Shown: piece after piece, positions 1-7,666 of the stretch
How positions within the stretch are numbered: position 1 is the stretch's first letter
Layout of the letters: each line of letters opens with the position of its first letter
NCBI GenBank assembly: GCA_963842295.1
Contig: CAWJFY010000011.1
Location: forward strand, 1-64,000
DNA: 64,000 nt
Direction of reading: 5' to 3'
Source: JAJNBA01 sp963842295
Lineage (GTDB): Bacteria; Actinomycetota; UBA4738; HRBIN12
Made by a program: the position numbers and the translations under genes
Notes under the pieces: generated by a model
Seen by the model: the letters and a program-made list of their open reading frames with translations, nothing else
Database searches by the model: none
What the model was told of the DNA's origin: nothing

Positions 1-528
1 ACCGACTGGACCGAGCACTTCACCGTCGACCGGGCCCGACTCTTCACCGTGCCGGAGACGCTCCCGCCGATCGCGGTGGCCGCCTCGGCGCCGGCTGCCG
101 CCGAGCTGGCGGGCCGGAGTGGCGACGCGCTCATCTCGACCGCACCGGACGAGGAACTGGTGAAGACCTTCAGCGCGACCGGAGGGAAGGGCAAGCCCGT
201 CTACGGGCAGCTGACCATCTGCTACGGACCCGAGAAGGAGAAGGCGAAGGACGAGGCTCTCGAGTGGTGGCCCAACACGTGCGCCCCGGGTGAGCTCACG
301 GTGGAACTCGCCGAACCGCAACACTTCGAGGAGGTCGCCCAGTTGGTCTCTGCGGACGATGTTGCCGAGAAGATCGTCTGCGGACCCAGCCCGGACGCGA
401 TCCTCGAGAAGGTCCGCGCGTTCACCGACGCCGGCTTCGATCACGTGTTCATCCATCAGGTCGGCCCTCGCCAGGAAGAGTTCCTCGAGTTCGCGAAGGG
501 CGAGCTGCTGCCTCAGCTGCACCGCTGA
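1..528 (+). CDS. LLM-class F420-dependent oxidoreductase, C-terminal part
   Basis: The frame is open from the first base, so the N-terminus lies outside the window; 175 residues are visible. The segments PPIAVAASAPAAAELAGRSG and DGLIS-like ALISTAP, followed by a late YGQLTICYG strand and FDHVFIHQVG near the C-terminus, match the last third of luciferase-like (bacterial LLM) TIM-barrel enzymes of the F420-dependent glucose-6-phosphate dehydrogenase-like subgroup. These use reduced or oxidised F420 for hydride transfer in the cytoplasm. The exact substrate cannot be read from this part. The next gene lies 70 bases downstream on the same strand. Confidence 0.8.
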   Translation, partial: TDWTEHFTVDRARLFTVPETLPPIAVAASAPAAAELAGRSGDALISTAPDEELVKTFSATGGKGKPVYGQLTICYGPEKEKAKDEALEWWPNTCAPGELTVELAEPQHFEEVAQLVSADDVAEKIVCGPSPDAILEKVRAFTDAGFDHVFIHQVGPRQEEFLEFAKGELLPQLHR

Positions 529-598
529 CGTCAACCCTTGCTCGCCGCCGCCCCGCCCGCTACCGTCCGCGGCTGACGACGCGAAGAAGGGATCGGGG

Positions 599-1114
599 AT
601 GGACACCTACATGGTCGTGCTGCGGATCCTGCACATCCTCGCCGGCGTGTTCTGGGTCGGCGCGGCGTTCACCACGATCCTGTTCCTCCAGCCGACGGCA
701 CGCGAGGTCGGCCCGGCGGCAGGTCCCTTCATGGCGCATCTCGCCGGAAAGAAACGCCTGGTGGACTGGGTGCTCCGCGCGGCCGGCCTCACGATCCTGG
801 CCGGAGTCCTGATGTACTGGCGGGTCTCGGACGGCCTGGATGGCGACTGGCTCACGTCGGCGCCCGGGCTGTCCCTCACGATCGGGGCCCTCTGCGGCAT
901 CGCGGCCTTCTCGCTCGGACTCAGCGTCGTCCGACCGACGATCATGGCGACCCTCGCGATCGGCCGGGATGTGGCGGCGAGCGGCGGCCGGCCCACGCCC
1001 GAGCAGGGCGCACAGCTCCAGGCGCTCCAGATGCGGGGGAAGGCGGTCGGGCAGGTCATCGTGCCGCTGCTCGTCGTGGCGGTGGTCGGGATGGCGGCGG
1101 CCCGGTACCTCTAG
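599..1114 (+). CDS. Four-helix integral membrane protein
   Basis: 171 residues with four hydrophobic segments at about residues 8-27, 60-78, 88-110 and 148-168. The first reads RILHILAGVFWVGAAFT, a His-containing helix typical of CopD/DUF2269-like membrane proteins that may bind heme or metal. The ATG at 599 follows a GAAGAAGGGA purine stretch and is preferred to an upstream in-frame extension that overlaps the preceding gene. No enzyme motif is visible, so function is open. Its stop overlaps the 3' end of the convergent PPOX gene by 4 bases. Confidence 0.7.
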   Translation: MDTYMVVLRILHILAGVFWVGAAFTTILFLQPTAREVGPAAGPFMAHLAGKKRLVDWVLRAAGLTILAGVLMYWRVSDGLDGDWLTSAPGLSLTIGALCGIAAFSLGLSVVRPTIMATLAIGRDVAASGGRPTPEQGAQLQALQMRGKAVGQVIVPLLVVAVVGMAAARYL

Positions 1115-1545
1115 GGCCTCATCCCCTCCTCCTCGTCCGCGAAGTCCCAGACCCGGAGCTCGCCGGGCTCGAGCCTGATCGTGATGTCGTTCCCGCCGAC
1201 CTTCCGGACGTAGGCCTCCCCCTTCCTCGGGCCGAGGTACCTCGACGCGATCCTGACGGCGGTCTCGAAGGCGTCCTCGGTGACGATCTCCGCGGTGCCG
1301 CGAACCTCGACGCCTCGCAGGGGGTCGATCGACTCGGCGACCACGATCGAGGCGCGAGGGTCGCGGCGCAGGTGACGCGCCTTCACGTCGTTCGGGCCCG
1401 CCCAGATCTGGAAGCCCCCGTCCCGCCATTCGTGCCAAACCGGCGAGAGCAGCACGCTCCCGTCCTGTCGGATCGTCGCGAGCACGGCGACGATCGGCTC
1501 CTCCAGGAAGCCGTCGAGGTCGTCGATCGTCAGGTCCGTGCGCAT
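1111..1545 (-). CDS. PPOX-fold F420/flavin-dependent oxidoreductase
   Basis: 144 residues of a split-barrel flavoprotein: the N-terminal PIVAVLATIRQDGSVLLSPV strand-turn-strand, then FQIWAGPNDVKARHLRRDPR and the ASIVVAESIDP strand are the standard pattern of the pyridoxamine 5'-phosphate oxidase-like/FDOR-B superfamily. Members use FMN or F420; in F420 makers they reduce small molecules such as biliverdin or quinones. Substrate is not predictable. It is last in a minus-strand run (FmdB, DinB, Rid, winged helix, this gene) with short gaps, so co-transcription is likely. Confidence 0.8.
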   Translation of the reverse strand: MRTDLTIDDLDGFLEEPIVAVLATIRQDGSVLLSPVWHEWRDGGFQIWAGPNDVKARHLRRDPRASIVVAESIDPLRGVEVRGTAEIVTEDAFETAVRIASRYLGPRKGEAYVRKVGGNDITIRLEPGELRVWDFADEEEGMRP

Positions 1546-1564
1546 CCGTGCACGATACCGGGGG

Positions 1565-2671
1565 CTAGGAGGGCCGGAACCGCGAGATCTCGACCTCGAC
1601 CGGGAGGCTCACGAAACGGCCGAGGCGCTTCGTGGCCGAGCCAAGCGAGCGTTCGTCCGCGGCCGTGGTCTCGAAGTAGGTGTGGATCGCGACCCGGATC
1701 CGTTTCGCGTCGAGCGTACGCCGCCAGTGGCCGAACACCCGCCCATGCAGGAGGAAGGCGCCGGTCGGGTACGTGCGGTCGTTCCACGCTTGGCGCGCCA
1801 GGTCGCCGACCGTCTCCCCATGGAAGCGGGACTCGGTGTAGCCGACGACGAGCTCGTCGTAGGTCTGGAGGAGGTGGGCGCCGCGAGCTGCAGGCGATCG
1901 CCTGCCCCGCTCCGACGATGCAGACAGGAACGAGAGCCCGTCGACCTCGTCGCTCGCCACCTCGTCGCCGAGCAAGTCGATCGCGTGCCGGATGTCGGTC
2001 ATCGTGAGCCCCGACCACCAGCTCATATCCTTCACGGTCGCCGGCCCGTGGCTCCCGAGGTAGCGACGGACCAACTCGACGAGGGCGTCGTCCCGATCCA
2101 GAGGGCGCGGGTGCACGGGCACCCGTTCGTCGAGGAGCGCGTACGTGTGTTGCTTGCCCTTCCGCCCGCCGCTGCCGATCAGCCCGACGAGCTCGCAGTG
2201 CATCAGGAGATAGGGCATGCGCTGGCCGCCGCGATCGAGCTTCCGCCGATCGAACTCGGTCGCGAGCTCCTCGCGGGTCAGCCGGTTTCCACCCTCGAGG
2301 GCCGACGCGACGATCTTCTCGGTGCGCGCGAGGGTCCGCGCGTCGAGCCCAAGCCACCGGATCCGGCTTGCGCTGCCCTTCCGCACGCGAGGACCACTGA
2401 GCGCGAGGAGCCAGCGGATGTCGTCTCGCGCGACGAAGTGCCAGGTCGGCCGGAGCACGTGCGTGCGAACGATCGAACCTTCGGCCACGGCCTCGTCGAG
2501 ATCCGCATCGACGAGACCGGTCGAGCGCTGCCCGATCGACCATTTCGCCGGGCCGTACTCCTGCGCCTGCATCGCCAGGTGCCACCGCACCGCCTCATCC
2601 GGGCTGGCGAACCGGTCGCCGATCAACCGCGAGTTGTGCATCCGCCGTCGCGCGATCTCGAGAGGCTTCAT
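1565..2671 (-). CDS. Winged-helix DNA-binding protein, AlkZ/HTH_42 family
   Basis: 368 residues. The N-terminus shows AVRWHLAMQAQEYGP, and the Gln-x-Gln at residues 35-37 matches the catalytic QxQ of AlkZ-type DNA glycosylases in the tandem winged-helix HTH_42 superfamily. Further conserved blocks are RTHVLRPTWHFVARDDIRWLL and GRVFGHWRRT. AlkZ-like enzymes unhook interstrand crosslinks or remove bulky alkylated bases; other members act in antibiotic clusters. Length is normal for the family. It starts 7 bases after the Rid gene, so the two are probably co-transcribed. Glycosylase activity is inferred from the motif only. Confidence 0.75.
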   Translation of the reverse strand: MKPLEIARRRMHNSRLIGDRFASPDEAVRWHLAMQAQEYGPAKWSIGQRSTGLVDADLDEAVAEGSIVRTHVLRPTWHFVARDDIRWLLALSGPRVRKGSASRIRWLGLDARTLARTEKIVASALEGGNRLTREELATEFDRRKLDRGGQRMPYLLMHCELVGLIGSGGRKGKQHTYALLDERVPVHPRPLDRDDALVELVRRYLGSHGPATVKDMSWWSGLTMTDIRHAIDLLGDEVASDEVDGLSFLSASSERGRRSPAARGAHLLQTYDELVVGYTESRFHGETVGDLARQAWNDRTYPTGAFLLHGRVFGHWRRTLDAKRIRVAIHTYFETTAADERSLGSATKRLGRFVSLPVEVEISRFRPS

Positions 2672-2678
2672 GTGTTCT

Positions 2679-3086
2679 TCAGGGACGTTGGTCGTCTTCC
2701 ACCACGGCGATCGCTTCGATCTCCACCAGCTGGCCCCGATAGCCGAGCTCTGTCACGCCCACCAGCGTGGACGGCACCGCCGCCAGAAACGAGCCCTGCA
2801 CGACGCTCCACACGTGCGACTGGGAGTCACGAGAACCGCCCGCCACGTAGACCGTGGTCTTCACGACGTCGGCAGGGGTCGCACCGCCCGCCTCGAGCTG
2901 GCGGAGAAGGTTCGCGAGCACCTGCTCCGTCTGCGCCTCCGCGTCGTCGGGGCCGACGAGCTCTCCACGCGCGTCAAGCGGCACGGCGCCGGCCGTGAAC
3001 ACGAGGCGCGCGCCCGATGCGACCGCAACGTGAGAATAACCCGGCGGCTCGGCGAGGCCCTCGACGTTCCGGAGCTCGACACCCAT
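2679..3086 (-). CDS. RidA/YjgF/UK114-family protein
   Basis: 135 residues from the internal ATG at 3086; the longer frame upstream adds only low-complexity residues. The fold is recognisable from YSHVAVASGARLVFTAGAVP, AEAQTEQVLANLLRQLEAGG, VVKTTVYVA and the final LVEIEAIAVV. RidA proteins hydrolyse reactive enamine/imine intermediates, which needs an Arg in the motif usually written PARS/T. Here the corresponding stretch reads VPSTLVGV and lacks that Arg, so this is more likely a non-canonical Rid-family member than a true imine deaminase. It sits between the DinB-fold and AlkZ-like genes. Confidence 0.8.
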   Translation of the reverse strand: MGVELRNVEGLAEPPGYSHVAVASGARLVFTAGAVPLDARGELVGPDDAEAQTEQVLANLLRQLEAGGATPADVVKTTVYVAGGSRDSQSHVWSVVQGSFLAAVPSTLVGVTELGYRGQLVEIEAIAVVEDDQRP

Positions 3087-3123
3087 GGAGCGGGAGTCTA
3101 CGGACGGGCCAGCCCGTTCCCGC

Positions 3124-3678
3124 TCACTCGTCCGCCGGTGGCTCCTCACCGACCGCGCCGTCGGCGTACTCGCGGAGCAGGTCCATATGGCCCAGGTGCC
3201 GCCCGGTCTCCTCGATCATGTGCACGATGACCCAGCGCAGCGAGAAGGTGCCGTCCTCGTCCGTGGCCGTGGCGTCGAGCGAGGGAGCCGCGGCGATCAC
3301 CGCGTCGCACCGCTCCGTCTCCGCCGCGTAGGCGGCGAGCAGGTCGGCCATCGGGATGCCTTCGGCGCGAAAGTCGGCGTCAGGATCCTCGTCGGTCGAG
3401 TCGAAGTGCAAGCCCGTCTCGCCGGCGAAGAAGTCGCGGAACCACCATCGCTCCACGTTCTCCAGATGGCGGACGATGCCGTGCAGGGTGAGGCCGCTCG
3501 GCATCCGAACCGACGCGAGCGTTTCGTCGGAGGCTTCGCTCACCTTCCATGCGACGAGGTCGCGCTGCCGCTGAAGGAAGCCGAGCAGGGTGGTGCGCTC
3601 GTCCCCCAGGTGAGCCGGCTCGGTGACGCCGCCGCGGACGCCGTTGGCGGTGCCGGAACCGTCAGGAGCCGCAGCCAC
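3124..3678 (-). CDS. DinB-fold (DUF664-like) protein
   Basis: About 184 residues from a GTG at 3678 that overlaps the end of the zinc-ribbon gene by 17 bases; this start is a choice, since the frame is open further upstream. The four-helix DinB/YfiT fold is indicated by LLGFLQRQRDLVAWKVS, the metal-ligand-like LHGIVRHLENVERWW and IVHMIEETGRHLGHMDLLRE. The His residues of the second and last helices would bind a divalent metal, as in bacillithiol or mycothiol S-transferase-like proteins. The thiol or substrate is unknown. It is one of five DinB-fold genes in the window. Confidence 0.75.
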   Translation of the reverse strand: MAAAPDGSGTANGVRGGVTEPAHLGDERTTLLGFLQRQRDLVAWKVSEASDETLASVRMPSGLTLHGIVRHLENVERWWFRDFFAGETGLHFDSTDEDPDADFRAEGIPMADLLAAYAAETERCDAVIAAAPSLDATATDEDGTFSLRWVIVHMIEETGRHLGHMDLLREYADGAVGEEPPADE

Positions 3679-3895
3679 AGGCGCCGCCGCAGCAACCTCC
3701 GGCGGCGGGTTCGGCGGTCGCGGTGCGGCCCGTGCTCGCGCTTCCGGTCGCCGCCGAGAACGAGAACCGCCGACGCACCCGGTCGCTCCCGCACGAGGGA
3801 CACGCCAGCGCAACATCGACCGAGCCAGCGGTCATGGGCCGGCGTTCCTCGAATGGATGCTCGCAGGCGAGGCAGAGGTACTCGTAGGTCGTCAT
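3662..3895 (-). CDS. FmdB-family zinc ribbon protein
   Basis: 77 residues. It begins TTYEYLCLACEHPFEERRPM and has CPSC about 20 residues later, the two CxxC knuckles of the FmdB regulatory-protein family, followed by a basic FSFSAATG linker and a Cys/Gly tail GGCCGGACGCGS typical of this family. FmdB was named for a role in formamide/amide metabolism regulation, but for most members the function is unknown. It heads the minus-strand run of small genes. Confidence 0.8.
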   Translation of the reverse strand: MTTYEYLCLACEHPFEERRPMTAGSVDVALACPSCGSDRVRRRFSFSAATGSASTGRTATAEPAAGGCCGGACGCGS

Positions 3896-3943
3896 CGGCC
3901 TCCACGGTACCCGCTGCCGGTGTCCGGATTCAATGCCATCGCC

Positions 3944-4309
3944 TCAGCGAGGTGGGAGTGCTGCGTTCTCCTCGACCCGGGCCTTCACGATCTTCCTCAC
4001 GAGCCCACTGGGGAGCGGCTTCTCAGTGGTGAACCGGATCGTTCCTTTCCCCGAGAAGAAGGGCTTCAGCTCTTCTCCGAATGCCTCGAACATCTCGTCG
4101 GTCGCGGGGAAGAGGCTGCAATGGCTCTTGAACGCGGCATAGGAAACGAGGAAACGACCTCGGAGCTTGAACGTCGGCATCTGGTAGCTGATGGTTTCGG
4201 TCGCCTCCGGCGCTGCGGCCTTGATCGTCTTCCGAAGCTTCTCCAGTGCGGCGCGCGGCTCCTCCGGAAGGGCCGCCAGGTAGTCCTCGACGTTGGTCGG
4301 TGTCGCCAT
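3944..4309 (-). CDS. DUF1801 (YdhG-like iron-chaperone fold) protein
   Basis: 121 residues with the whole family pattern: VEDYLAALPEEPRAALEKLR, ISYQMPTFKLRGR, VSYAAFKSHCSLFPA and GTIRFTTEKPLPSGLVRKIV. The fold resembles frataxin-like YdhG, reported as an intracellular iron chaperone in Bacillus; most members are uncharacterised. It is 48 bases upstream of the FmdB gene on the same strand and may head the same transcript. A paralogue lies at 56992-57357. Confidence 0.85.
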   Translation of the reverse strand: MATPTNVEDYLAALPEEPRAALEKLRKTIKAAAPEATETISYQMPTFKLRGRFLVSYAAFKSHCSLFPATDEMFEAFGEELKPFFSGKGTIRFTTEKPLPSGLVRKIVKARVEENAALPPR

Positions 4310-4452
4310 GCCGGTCTCCTTCCGAGTGTGACGAACCTTCGAGGGATCGTCCCACGATGGCAGGTTCGTCCGCCGTTGATCCGTCGACGTCGCGCCAGTA
4401 CGACAGACCCGCGTAGCCGCTCGGAACCTTCAGCCCGCAGCTTCCGTCGTCT

Positions 4453-5329
4453 TCATGTCACGGTCTTCCAGATCTCTCCGCCCAGGGTCACGACGTACGC
4501 GCTCCCGATGAGCTCGAGCGACGTCGGCTGGTTCAGTCGCCACGCGACCGCTCTGAACCCATCATCCAGCGAGCCTAGCAGCTTGCCGGTGTTCGGGTCC
4601 GCCGGCGAGCCCCGGGTTGCCGGGCGTGAAGTGACCTTGTGCCAAGGCGAATCGGCCTCCCGCGCCGAACTCCACATCCACGAGGAGCCGACCGCCGCGG
4701 GCCACCTCGGTGACCGCGTTCGATCCTGCTCGGAACCTCACGATCTTGCCGTCCCGGGGCAGGTGCGGAACCGGTCCGGCCTCCGCCATGAACACGGTGC
4801 CGTCGCGGATCTCGAGCCCGGTCGGCACGATGTTGCCGAAGGCGATCAGCTCGCTGACGGTCCCATCGAGGGTGACTCGGTAGACCCGGTTGTGGTGGCC
4901 GTCGGTCACCAGGAACCCGTTGCGGAACCTCTCGATCGCGTACTGGACCCCGGTCGGGACGAAGAAGTCCGTCGCGGGCGGATGGGCCAGCGCGAATGCG
5001 CCGATGTCCGCGATGACGGTGAAGTGAGTCGGATCCGTCGACACGGTAGATGCCGACGACATTGCTCCCTCCGACATCCGGTGCCGACGAGAGTGACGAG
5101 CACGTAGGCGGTGCCGCCCTTGAAGACGACGTCCATGGCCCCGCCGATGCCGACGGCGGCGATCGAGGGCGGCAGGCCACTCGCGATAGGTCGTGACGGC
5201 ACCGGTCTGCGGATCGACCCGCGAGACGCGGCCCGCGAACCCTTCCGTCACGTACAGCGCTCCATCCGGTCCGACCGTGCTGCCCGATCCACCTGCGAGT
5301 CCGGTGACCAGTCGGGTCTGGGTCGGAGC
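4453..5329 (-). pseudogene. ScyD/ScyE-like beta-propeller gene broken by four frame changes
   Basis: Read on the minus strand, homologous pieces occur in successive frames: a VTGLAGGSGSTVGPDGALYV / TEGFAGRVSRVDPQTGAV piece, then GGAMDVVFKGGTAYVLVTLV, then SNVVGIYRVDG, then a long piece with FFVPTGVQYAIERFRNGFLV and TGLEIRDGTVFMAEAGPVP, and finally TGKLLGSLDDGFRAVAWRL with TSLELIGSAYVVTLGGEIW. Together they form one ScyD/ScyE or SMP-30-like secreted beta-propeller. All four changes go in the same direction, each explained by one extra base. No intact start or signal peptide can be assigned. This is either a decayed gene or a stretch with repeated single-base sequence errors. Confidence 0.7.
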
Positions 5330-5653
5330 GTCATCCCGGCTGTCCGGGTGTGGCTGAAGATCTACGATCGTGGTCGCGCTGCTTGTCGTCGCAGTCCTGT
5401 GATGTCTCTGCGGATCACGCGTCGAGGTAGAAGCAGCTCGGCGACGACATCCCAGTAGGTCCGTACCGTGTCGTCGAGCCAGGCCGCCGATGTGCTCCAG
5501 TTCGCACGCCTGGGTGACCTCGATGTCGTTCGATCAGCCGGCGAGTTGTCAGTCATGACGCCACCCAAACGGATCCGATGACGAACCCGAGATGACCTAA
5601 GCTCTGCGAGTGCTTCGCGACTGCGAGCGCACACAGGAGGAACGAGCGGATCG
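5330..5653. other. Unresolved intergenic stretch upstream of the ScyD-like pseudogene
   Basis: No gene can be called with confidence. On the minus strand a frame starting at 5556 (MTDNSPADRTT...) reads WLDDTVRTYWDVVAELLLPR before running into the pseudogene region; it has protein-like composition but I do not recognise it. It may be another frame-shifted remnant. The plus-strand end carries the AGGAGGAACG ribosome-binding region of the next gene. Confidence 0.4.
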
Positions 5654-6103
5654 ATGGACCAACCAACCGCGGAGCAAGCGCTACGCGAGCTCGAGCCTCT
5701 GGTCGGCGAGTGGACCCTCGAGGCGACATGGCCAAGCGGTGAGCGCTGGCCGGGCGGCGGAAAAGTCACGTTCGAGTGGCACGAGTCGGGGGCACATCTG
5801 ATCGAGCGTGGGACGGTCGAGCTTCCCGAGGCGCCCGACAACGTCTCCATCATCGGATGCGATGGGGCCAACGGGACGTACTTCCAGCTGTACTCCGACG
5901 AGCGCGGCGTCTGCCGCGTCTACGAGATGAGCATCGGCAACGGCGAGTGGAAGCTCTGGCGGGAGGGCGAGCCGTTCTCCCAGCGCTTCACGGCGACCTT
6001 CAGCGACGACGGGAACACGATCACCGGACGCTGGGAGATCGCCGAAGACGGCACCAACTACACGACCGACTTCGACCTCATCTACCGCAGAGTCGACACC
6101 TGA
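5654..6103 (+). CDS. Lipocalin/FABP-like small protein (DUF1579-type)
   Basis: 149 residues. The start LEPLVGEWTLEATWPSG, the W-G-rich GGGKVTFEWHESGAHLIERG and the closing ITGRWEIAEDGTNYTTDFDL are typical of calycin-fold proteins annotated as DUF1579-like, which often sit beside DinB-fold proteins. No catalytic residues are evident; ligand binding is a plausible role. An AGGAGGAACGAGCGG purine stretch precedes the ATG. Its stop shares a base with the next ATG (TGATG), so the two are translationally coupled. Confidence 0.7.
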   Translation: MDQPTAEQALRELEPLVGEWTLEATWPSGERWPGGGKVTFEWHESGAHLIERGTVELPEAPDNVSIIGCDGANGTYFQLYSDERGVCRVYEMSIGNGEWKLWREGEPFSQRFTATFSDDGNTITGRWEIAEDGTNYTTDFDLIYRRVDT

Positions 6104-6972
6104 TGCAGGCCGACGAGGTGCGCTTCTTGTTCGCCTACGACCGCTGGGCGACCCGCCGCGTGCTGACCGTCCTCGACGGCCTCGACCCGGCCGTATGGAC
6201 GCGGACGCACGTCGTCGACGAGCGGGGTCTGGGCGGCATCCTCGTACACCACCTCGGCGCCTCGCAGCGCTGGCGCCACGGATTCCAGGACACCGGCGAG
6301 TCCCCCGAGCCGGAAGACGACCCGCTGCCGACGATCGGCCAGTTGCACGAACGCTGGGAAGCCGAGTGGGCAGCCGTCGATGCCTGGCTCTCGACCCTGA
6401 CCGACGACTTCGTCGCGCACGTCCACGAAGGGGTACCCGTTTGGCAGATGCTGGTGCACGTCGTGAATCACGGGACGCAGCACCGAGCGGAGGCGGCGGC
6501 GCTGCTCACCGCCGAGGGCCAATCGCCCGGCGAGCTCGACCTGATCAACTACGCCGAGGAAGAGGCTGAGGCTCTTCCGCGACAACGCCGTGAACACCGC
6601 GTAGTTCGCCGGCACGCGATGATAGATCGTGGCACCGTAGTGCTAGGCGTCGCGACTTCTTCGGGATACCCGCCCGTTCGGCTCGAACGTGAGCACGTCT
6701 CCCGGCTGACAGTCGAGGACATCGCAGATCGCCGAGAGCGTCGAGAACCTGACCGCGCGAGCCCTGCCGTTCTTGAGCACGGAGAGGTTCACGACCGTGA
6801 CGCCGGCGCGTTCCGCGAGCTCCGTCAAGGTCATCCCGCGATCTTCGAGTACACGATCCAGATGCACGGCGATCCGGTGGTCGGGCTGCGGGTCGGGCTC
6901 AGATCGTGGCATCGACGTCCTCGCGCAGCCGGACACCGTACGCGAACACCTCCGCGAGCGCGAACAGACTGA
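6103..6972 (+). CDS. DinB-fold protein with an abnormal run-on C-terminus
   Basis: The first ~155 residues are a complete DinB_2-type domain: RFLFAYDRWATRRVLTVLDG, GGILVHHLGASQRWRHGF and LVHVVNHGTQHRAEAAALL, with the His residues of the metal site in the last two, ending LDLINYAEEE. A normal member would stop near 6570. Here the frame continues to 6972 across the antisense of the XRE gene. A one-base shift near 6555 would give a stop at 6569, so the run-on tail (about residues 156-289) is probably not native. It is coupled to the preceding gene by a TGATG overlap. Confidence 0.65.
   Translation: MQADEVRFLFAYDRWATRRVLTVLDGLDPAVWTRTHVVDERGLGGILVHHLGASQRWRHGFQDTGESPEPEDDPLPTIGQLHERWEAEWAAVDAWLSTLTDDFVAHVHEGVPVWQMLVHVVNHGTQHRAEAAALLTAEGQSPGELDLINYAEEEAEALPRQRREHRVVRRHAMIDRGTVVLGVATSSGYPPVRLEREHVSRLTVEDIADRRERREPDRASPAVLEHGEVHDRDAGAFRELRQGHPAIFEYTIQMHGDPVVGLRVGLRSWHRRPRAAGHRTRTPPRARTD
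6643..6912 (-). CDS. XRE-family HTH regulator (YozG-like)
   Basis: 89 residues from the ATG at 6912. Helix-turn-helix: LDRVLEDRGMTLTELAERAG with the recognition region VTVVNLSVLKNGRA, followed by ICDVLDCQPGDVLTFEP, the classic end of the YozG/Cro-C1 small regulators. Such proteins are almost always paired with a DUF2975 membrane protein, as here: it overlaps the 3' end of that gene by 14 bases, so it is translated from the same message. It is a candidate binder of the three upstream operator palindromes, though this is unproven. Confidence 0.85.
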   Translation of the reverse strand: MPRSEPDPQPDHRIAVHLDRVLEDRGMTLTELAERAGVTVVNLSVLKNGRARAVRFSTLSAICDVLDCQPGDVLTFEPNGRVSRRSRDA

Positions 6973-7513
6973 CGGCCGCAAGGATCGGGGAGAAGGACAC
7001 CACCGGGAACTCGGTCACGATCCCGCCGGGCGGGAGCGGTCCACCCGTCCACACACCGGCGGAGAAGAACCAGTCCGTGAAGGAGCCCTCCACGATCGTC
7101 GCCAAGGGGAAGCCGAGCAGGAAGATCGCCCCGAGCCACCGCAGCCTGGTGACGTTCGAGGCCCGGAACGGGTCCCCCTCCGCGGCGGATCGTGCCACCT
7201 TCCGCAGGAGCCACAGCACGACGAGCGCCAGCGTCCACCAGACCAACGGAGGGACGGTCGCGATCACACGCTGCGTCAGGCTCGGGTCGACGACGTCGAC
7301 GTTGACCGGCAGAGGCCCGGCGATCTCGAAGGCCTCGGGGAGCCGGACATCCTCCACGGCAGCCTTCGCCGGAACGGTCATCGTGCCAGAGTCCTGCCCC
7401 AGCCCGAACAGGTGGTGCCCCAGTACGAGCAGCCCGGCGACCACGGTGATCCAGAAGAGGACCATGAGCACGAGGGCCGCGGTGCGAGCGGCGCGTGACG
7501 GCATCGGATCCAT
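6899..7513 (-). CDS. DUF2975 membrane protein
   Basis: 204 residues with four hydrophobic segments (about 10-32, 86-106, 129-147 and 168-190) and the conserved mid-region LRKVARSAAEGDPFRASNVTR and LRWLGAIFLLG. Start choice: the ATG at 7513 has GAGGAGG seven bases upstream; the ATG at 7528 is itself inside that ribosome-binding sequence and is rejected. Function of DUF2975 proteins is unknown; they are coupled to YozG-like XRE regulators. Transcription probably starts in or near the operator array at 7528-7574. Confidence 0.85.
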   Translation of the reverse strand: MDPMPSRAARTAALVLMVLFWITVVAGLLVLGHHLFGLGQDSGTMTVPAKAAVEDVRLPEAFEIAGPLPVNVDVVDPSLTQRVIATVPPLVWWTLALVVLWLLRKVARSAAEGDPFRASNVTRLRWLGAIFLLGFPLATIVEGSFTDWFFSAGVWTGGPLPPGGIVTEFPVVSFSPILAAVSLFALAEVFAYGVRLREDVDATI

Positions 7514-7527
7514 CTCGAACCTCCTCA

Positions 7528-7574
7528 TATCGTTCGTCGATAATATCGATGAACGATAGCATCGAGAAACGATA
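7528..7574 (-). promoter_or_regulatory. Three phased operator palindromes upstream of DUF2975/XRE
   Basis: Three 15-base inverted repeats of form TATCG-N5-CGATA lie at 7528-7542 (TATCGTTCGTCGATA), 7544-7558 (TATCGATGAACGATA) and 7560-7574 (CATCGAGAAACGATA, one arm mismatch). Each begins exactly 16 bases after the last. They end 14 bases before the DUF2975 start codon. This is the geometry of a cooperatively bound repressor array. The likely ligand is the XRE protein of the operon (autoregulation), by inference from linkage. Confidence 0.75.
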
Positions 7575-7666
7575 TGTCAAGAGAGGGTCTGCTGAGGTCC
7601 GCGTGAGGCTTTCCGCCGATAGTCGAGGGCTACGATGTGTGCTCCCTGAGCTGGGATGAGGCTTCG

